Source: Pseudomonadota bacterium
Lineage (GTDB): Bacteria > Pseudomonadota > Alphaproteobacteria > Acetobacterales > Acetobacteraceae
Assembly: GCA_021841985.1 (NCBI GenBank)
Contig: JAKCCP010000210.1
Span: 1-5,835 of the forward strand
Direction of reading: 5' to 3'
DNA length: 5,835 nt
The position numbers and the translations under genes are program-made. Position 1 is the first letter of the stretch; each line of letters starts with the position of its first letter. Below, in pieces: positions 5,046 through 5,835 of this stretch. A model generated the notes under the pieces. It did no database searches and was not told where the DNA came from. It saw only the letters and a list, made by a program, of their open reading frames with translations.

Positions 5046-5086
5046 ATTTGATATTAAAATCAGATTGTTTATATGATTTTAATCAA
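5046..5086 (-). promoter_or_regulatory. FNR/CRP-family box with class II-type promoter
   Basis: On the minus strand 5086-5073 reads TTGATTAAAATCAT, matching the FNR/NNR-type box TTGAT-N4-ATCAA at nine of ten positions. A -10-like TCAAAT (5051-5046, four of six) places a start near 5039, so the box centre would sit at about -40, the classic position for an FNR/CRP activator that overlaps and replaces the -35. The leader to the membrane-protein ATG would be about 59 nt. The box is seen; the regulator and its signal are inferred. Confidence 0.5.
5053..5083. promoter_or_regulatory. Perfect 10-bp inverted repeat, half-sites 21 bp apart
   Basis: ATTAAAATCA (5053-5062) and TGATTTTAAT (5074-5083) are perfect inverse copies separated by 11 bp, giving a centre-to-centre distance of two helical turns. 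The right half is part of the FNR-like box. It lies in a markedly AT-rich patch between the divergent units and could bind a regulator that controls both. Confidence 0.5.
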
Positions 5087-5144
5087 TTTTTCCGATTGGA
5101 CGCGGTTATCACCAGCTGCAATGCCTTCCCGAGCGCCTTGGGGA

Positions 5145-5171
5145 TTGTCATCAGGCAATGTTCTGTATTCT
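5145..5171 (+). promoter_or_regulatory. Weak candidate promoter for the plus-strand unit
   Basis: TTGTCA (5145-5150) fits the -35 box at five of six positions. TATTCT (5166-5171) is a poor -10 at a short 15-bp spacing. It is offered only as the best candidate upstream of the 68-residue peptide gene, whose ATG lies 114 nt further on. Confidence 0.25.
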
Positions 5172-5194
5172 AGATTGAAACTAGTGATTTAATT

Positions 5195-5208
5195 CGTTTG
5201 ATCGAACG
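5195..5208. promoter_or_regulatory. 14-bp near-perfect palindrome (possible operator)
   Basis: CGTTTGATCGAACG is symmetric at six of seven base-pair steps. It lies 77 bp before the 68-residue peptide ATG and downstream of the weak candidate promoter, a position where a repressor would act. A similar CGTT-N6-AACG occurs at 334-347. Confidence 0.3.
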
Positions 5209-5285
5209 GAGTGGCCGCGCCATTTTGCGTGCTGTCAGCCAGAGGGTCTGGCGACGTCGATCTGATCCCAACGGAGGTTTCTCTC

Positions 5286-5492
5286 ATGCGTCTCACTCTT
5301 CTCGCCGCCGGCGGCATGTTCGCCATCACACTGGCAACGGCGGCCAAAGCTCAGCCAGAGCATGTCTGGGCCGAGGGCTTCTTTCCCAATCTTGCGACGC
5401 AAACAGAACTGGCCAACGCAGCGCCGTCGCACGCAGCGACGGCCATCGATGTTGCCGCCGCGCGGCCGCCGGTAGAGGCGCAAGCCTGCTGA
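5286..5492 (+). CDS. Small exported protein of unknown function with C-terminal Cys
   Basis: The product is a 68-residue peptide. Residues 1-22 (MRLTLLAAGGMFAITLATAA plus KA) form a clear Sec signal peptide with a predicted cut after AKA, leaving about 46 residues in the periplasm. The mature part begins QPEHVWAEGFFPNLATQ, is rich in Ala, Pro and Glu, and ends with Cys as the last residue, its only cysteine. No haem-binding CxxCH, lipobox or known domain is seen. The ATG at 5286 is supported by GGAGG eight bases upstream. The gene ends 41 nt before the molybdenum-enzyme start in the same direction, so the two probably share a transcript. It may help the enzyme, for example as an accessory or metal- or thiol-linked peptide; this is inference. 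The signal peptide, strong ribosome site and context make a real gene likely. Confidence 0.7.
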   Translation: MRLTLLAAGGMFAITLATAAKAQPEHVWAEGFFPNLATQTELANAAPSHAATAIDVAAARPPVEAQAC

Positions 5493-5533
5493 TTACGGCT
5501 GAAAGCAGCGGTTCAGGTAAAGGAGACATGGCG

Positions 5534-5835
5534 ATGATGGAGAGGGTTGCTTTTCCGGGCGTAATTCGCGCCGGGCGGCGGGAGATGCTCCGCATGGCTG
5601 CCGGCGCGACCGCCGGGCTGATCATCGGGCGCGCCCGTGCCGACGATCGCGCGACGATGACGTTCCCGTTCGCCAATGGCCAGCGCGAGATCGTCCCCGC
5701 GGGTGCTTTTCCCGAGAAAGGTCCGATGATTTTACAGCGCACGCGGGCGCCGCTTCTCGAAACCCCTTGGGAGTCGCTCGCCAGTCACATTTTTACGCCC
5801 AATGATCAGTTCTACGTGCGCTGGCATTTCGCCGA
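5534..5835 (+). CDS. Tat-exported molybdopterin sulfite-oxidase-family enzyme (N-terminal part, cut by window end)
   Basis: The first 100 residues of a COG2041-type oxidoreductase are present. A twin-arginine signal (GRREMLRMAAGATAGLIIG, 14-32) ends at ARA (34-36), so the folded Mo-enzyme would be exported to the periplasm. After about 28 residues comes MILQRTRAPLLETPWESL (65-82) and then TPNDQFYVRWHF (88-99), the characteristic start of the molybdopterin domain in sulfite dehydrogenases (SorA/SoxC relatives). Expected activity is oxidation of sulfite to sulfate, passing electrons to a cytochrome. The Mo-ligand Cys and dimer domain lie beyond the window, so the subtype cannot be fixed. The start at 5534 gives AAAGGAG an 8-nt spacing; ATG at 5528 (two residues longer) would leave only 2 nt, and 5537 is also possible. 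It is probably cotranscribed with the upstream exported peptide. Confidence 0.88.
   Translation, partial: MMERVAFPGVIRAGRREMLRMAAGATAGLIIGRARADDRATMTFPFANGQREIVPAGAFPEKGPMILQRTRAPLLETPWESLASHIFTPNDQFYVRWHFA

Noticed and set aside
5326..5742. 138-codon minus-strand frame opposite the exported peptide and Mo-enzyme
   Set aside because: Antisense to a clear signal peptide and a clear Tat signal plus molybdopterin-domain start; no ribosome site.

Overview
The window looks like chromosome of a GC-rich alphaproteobacterium. A Rhodospirillales/Acetobacteraceae-type host is an inference from base composition, codon use and the style of the IS elements and PanC; no marker settles it. Three host segments are separated and interrupted by mobile DNA.

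Left (1-605): the 5' part of an IS481-type transposase on the minus strand runs off the window edge. Its leader carries a 20-bp stem-loop just upstream of the start codon. The element probably ends near 322. About 160 nt without a gene follow, then a candidate promoter and a complete tRNA-Gly(GCC) with encoded CCA, followed by a rho-independent-type hairpin and a perfect 11-bp tandem repeat.

Middle (606-3017): a long non-coding leader precedes panC (pantothenate synthetase, complete, plus strand), whose Shine-Dalgarno lies in the arm of a small hairpin. Convergent with it is a YeiH/PSE-family inner-membrane permease (putative sulfate/sulfur-oxyanion exporter).

Right (3017-5835): the permease is the second gene of a minus-strand pair overlapping by one base (TGATG). 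The first gene encodes a three-helix membrane protein of unknown function. An intact 1487-bp IS3-family element (3311-4797, orfA plus orfB, imperfect 28-bp inverted ends with TG..CA termini, AAA target duplication) has split it. Removing the element and one AAA restores a continuous 157-codon reading frame. Inside the IS, between orfB and one end, lies a ~146-bp multi-armed palindrome of unknown role.

Divergent from this pair is a plus-strand unit: a 68-residue exported peptide ending in Cys, then a Tat-exported molybdopterin sulfite-oxidase-family enzyme cut by the window end. The shared AT-rich intergenic region holds a near-consensus FNR/CRP-family box, placed as expected for a class II activator of the minus-strand pair, and a perfect inverted repeat with half-sites two helical turns apart.

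My reading is a periplasmic sulfite-oxidation/sulfur-oxyanion export locus in which an IS has recently broken the small membrane protein and probably separated the exporter from its own promoter. The sulfite link rests on family knowledge and gene order, not on direct evidence.
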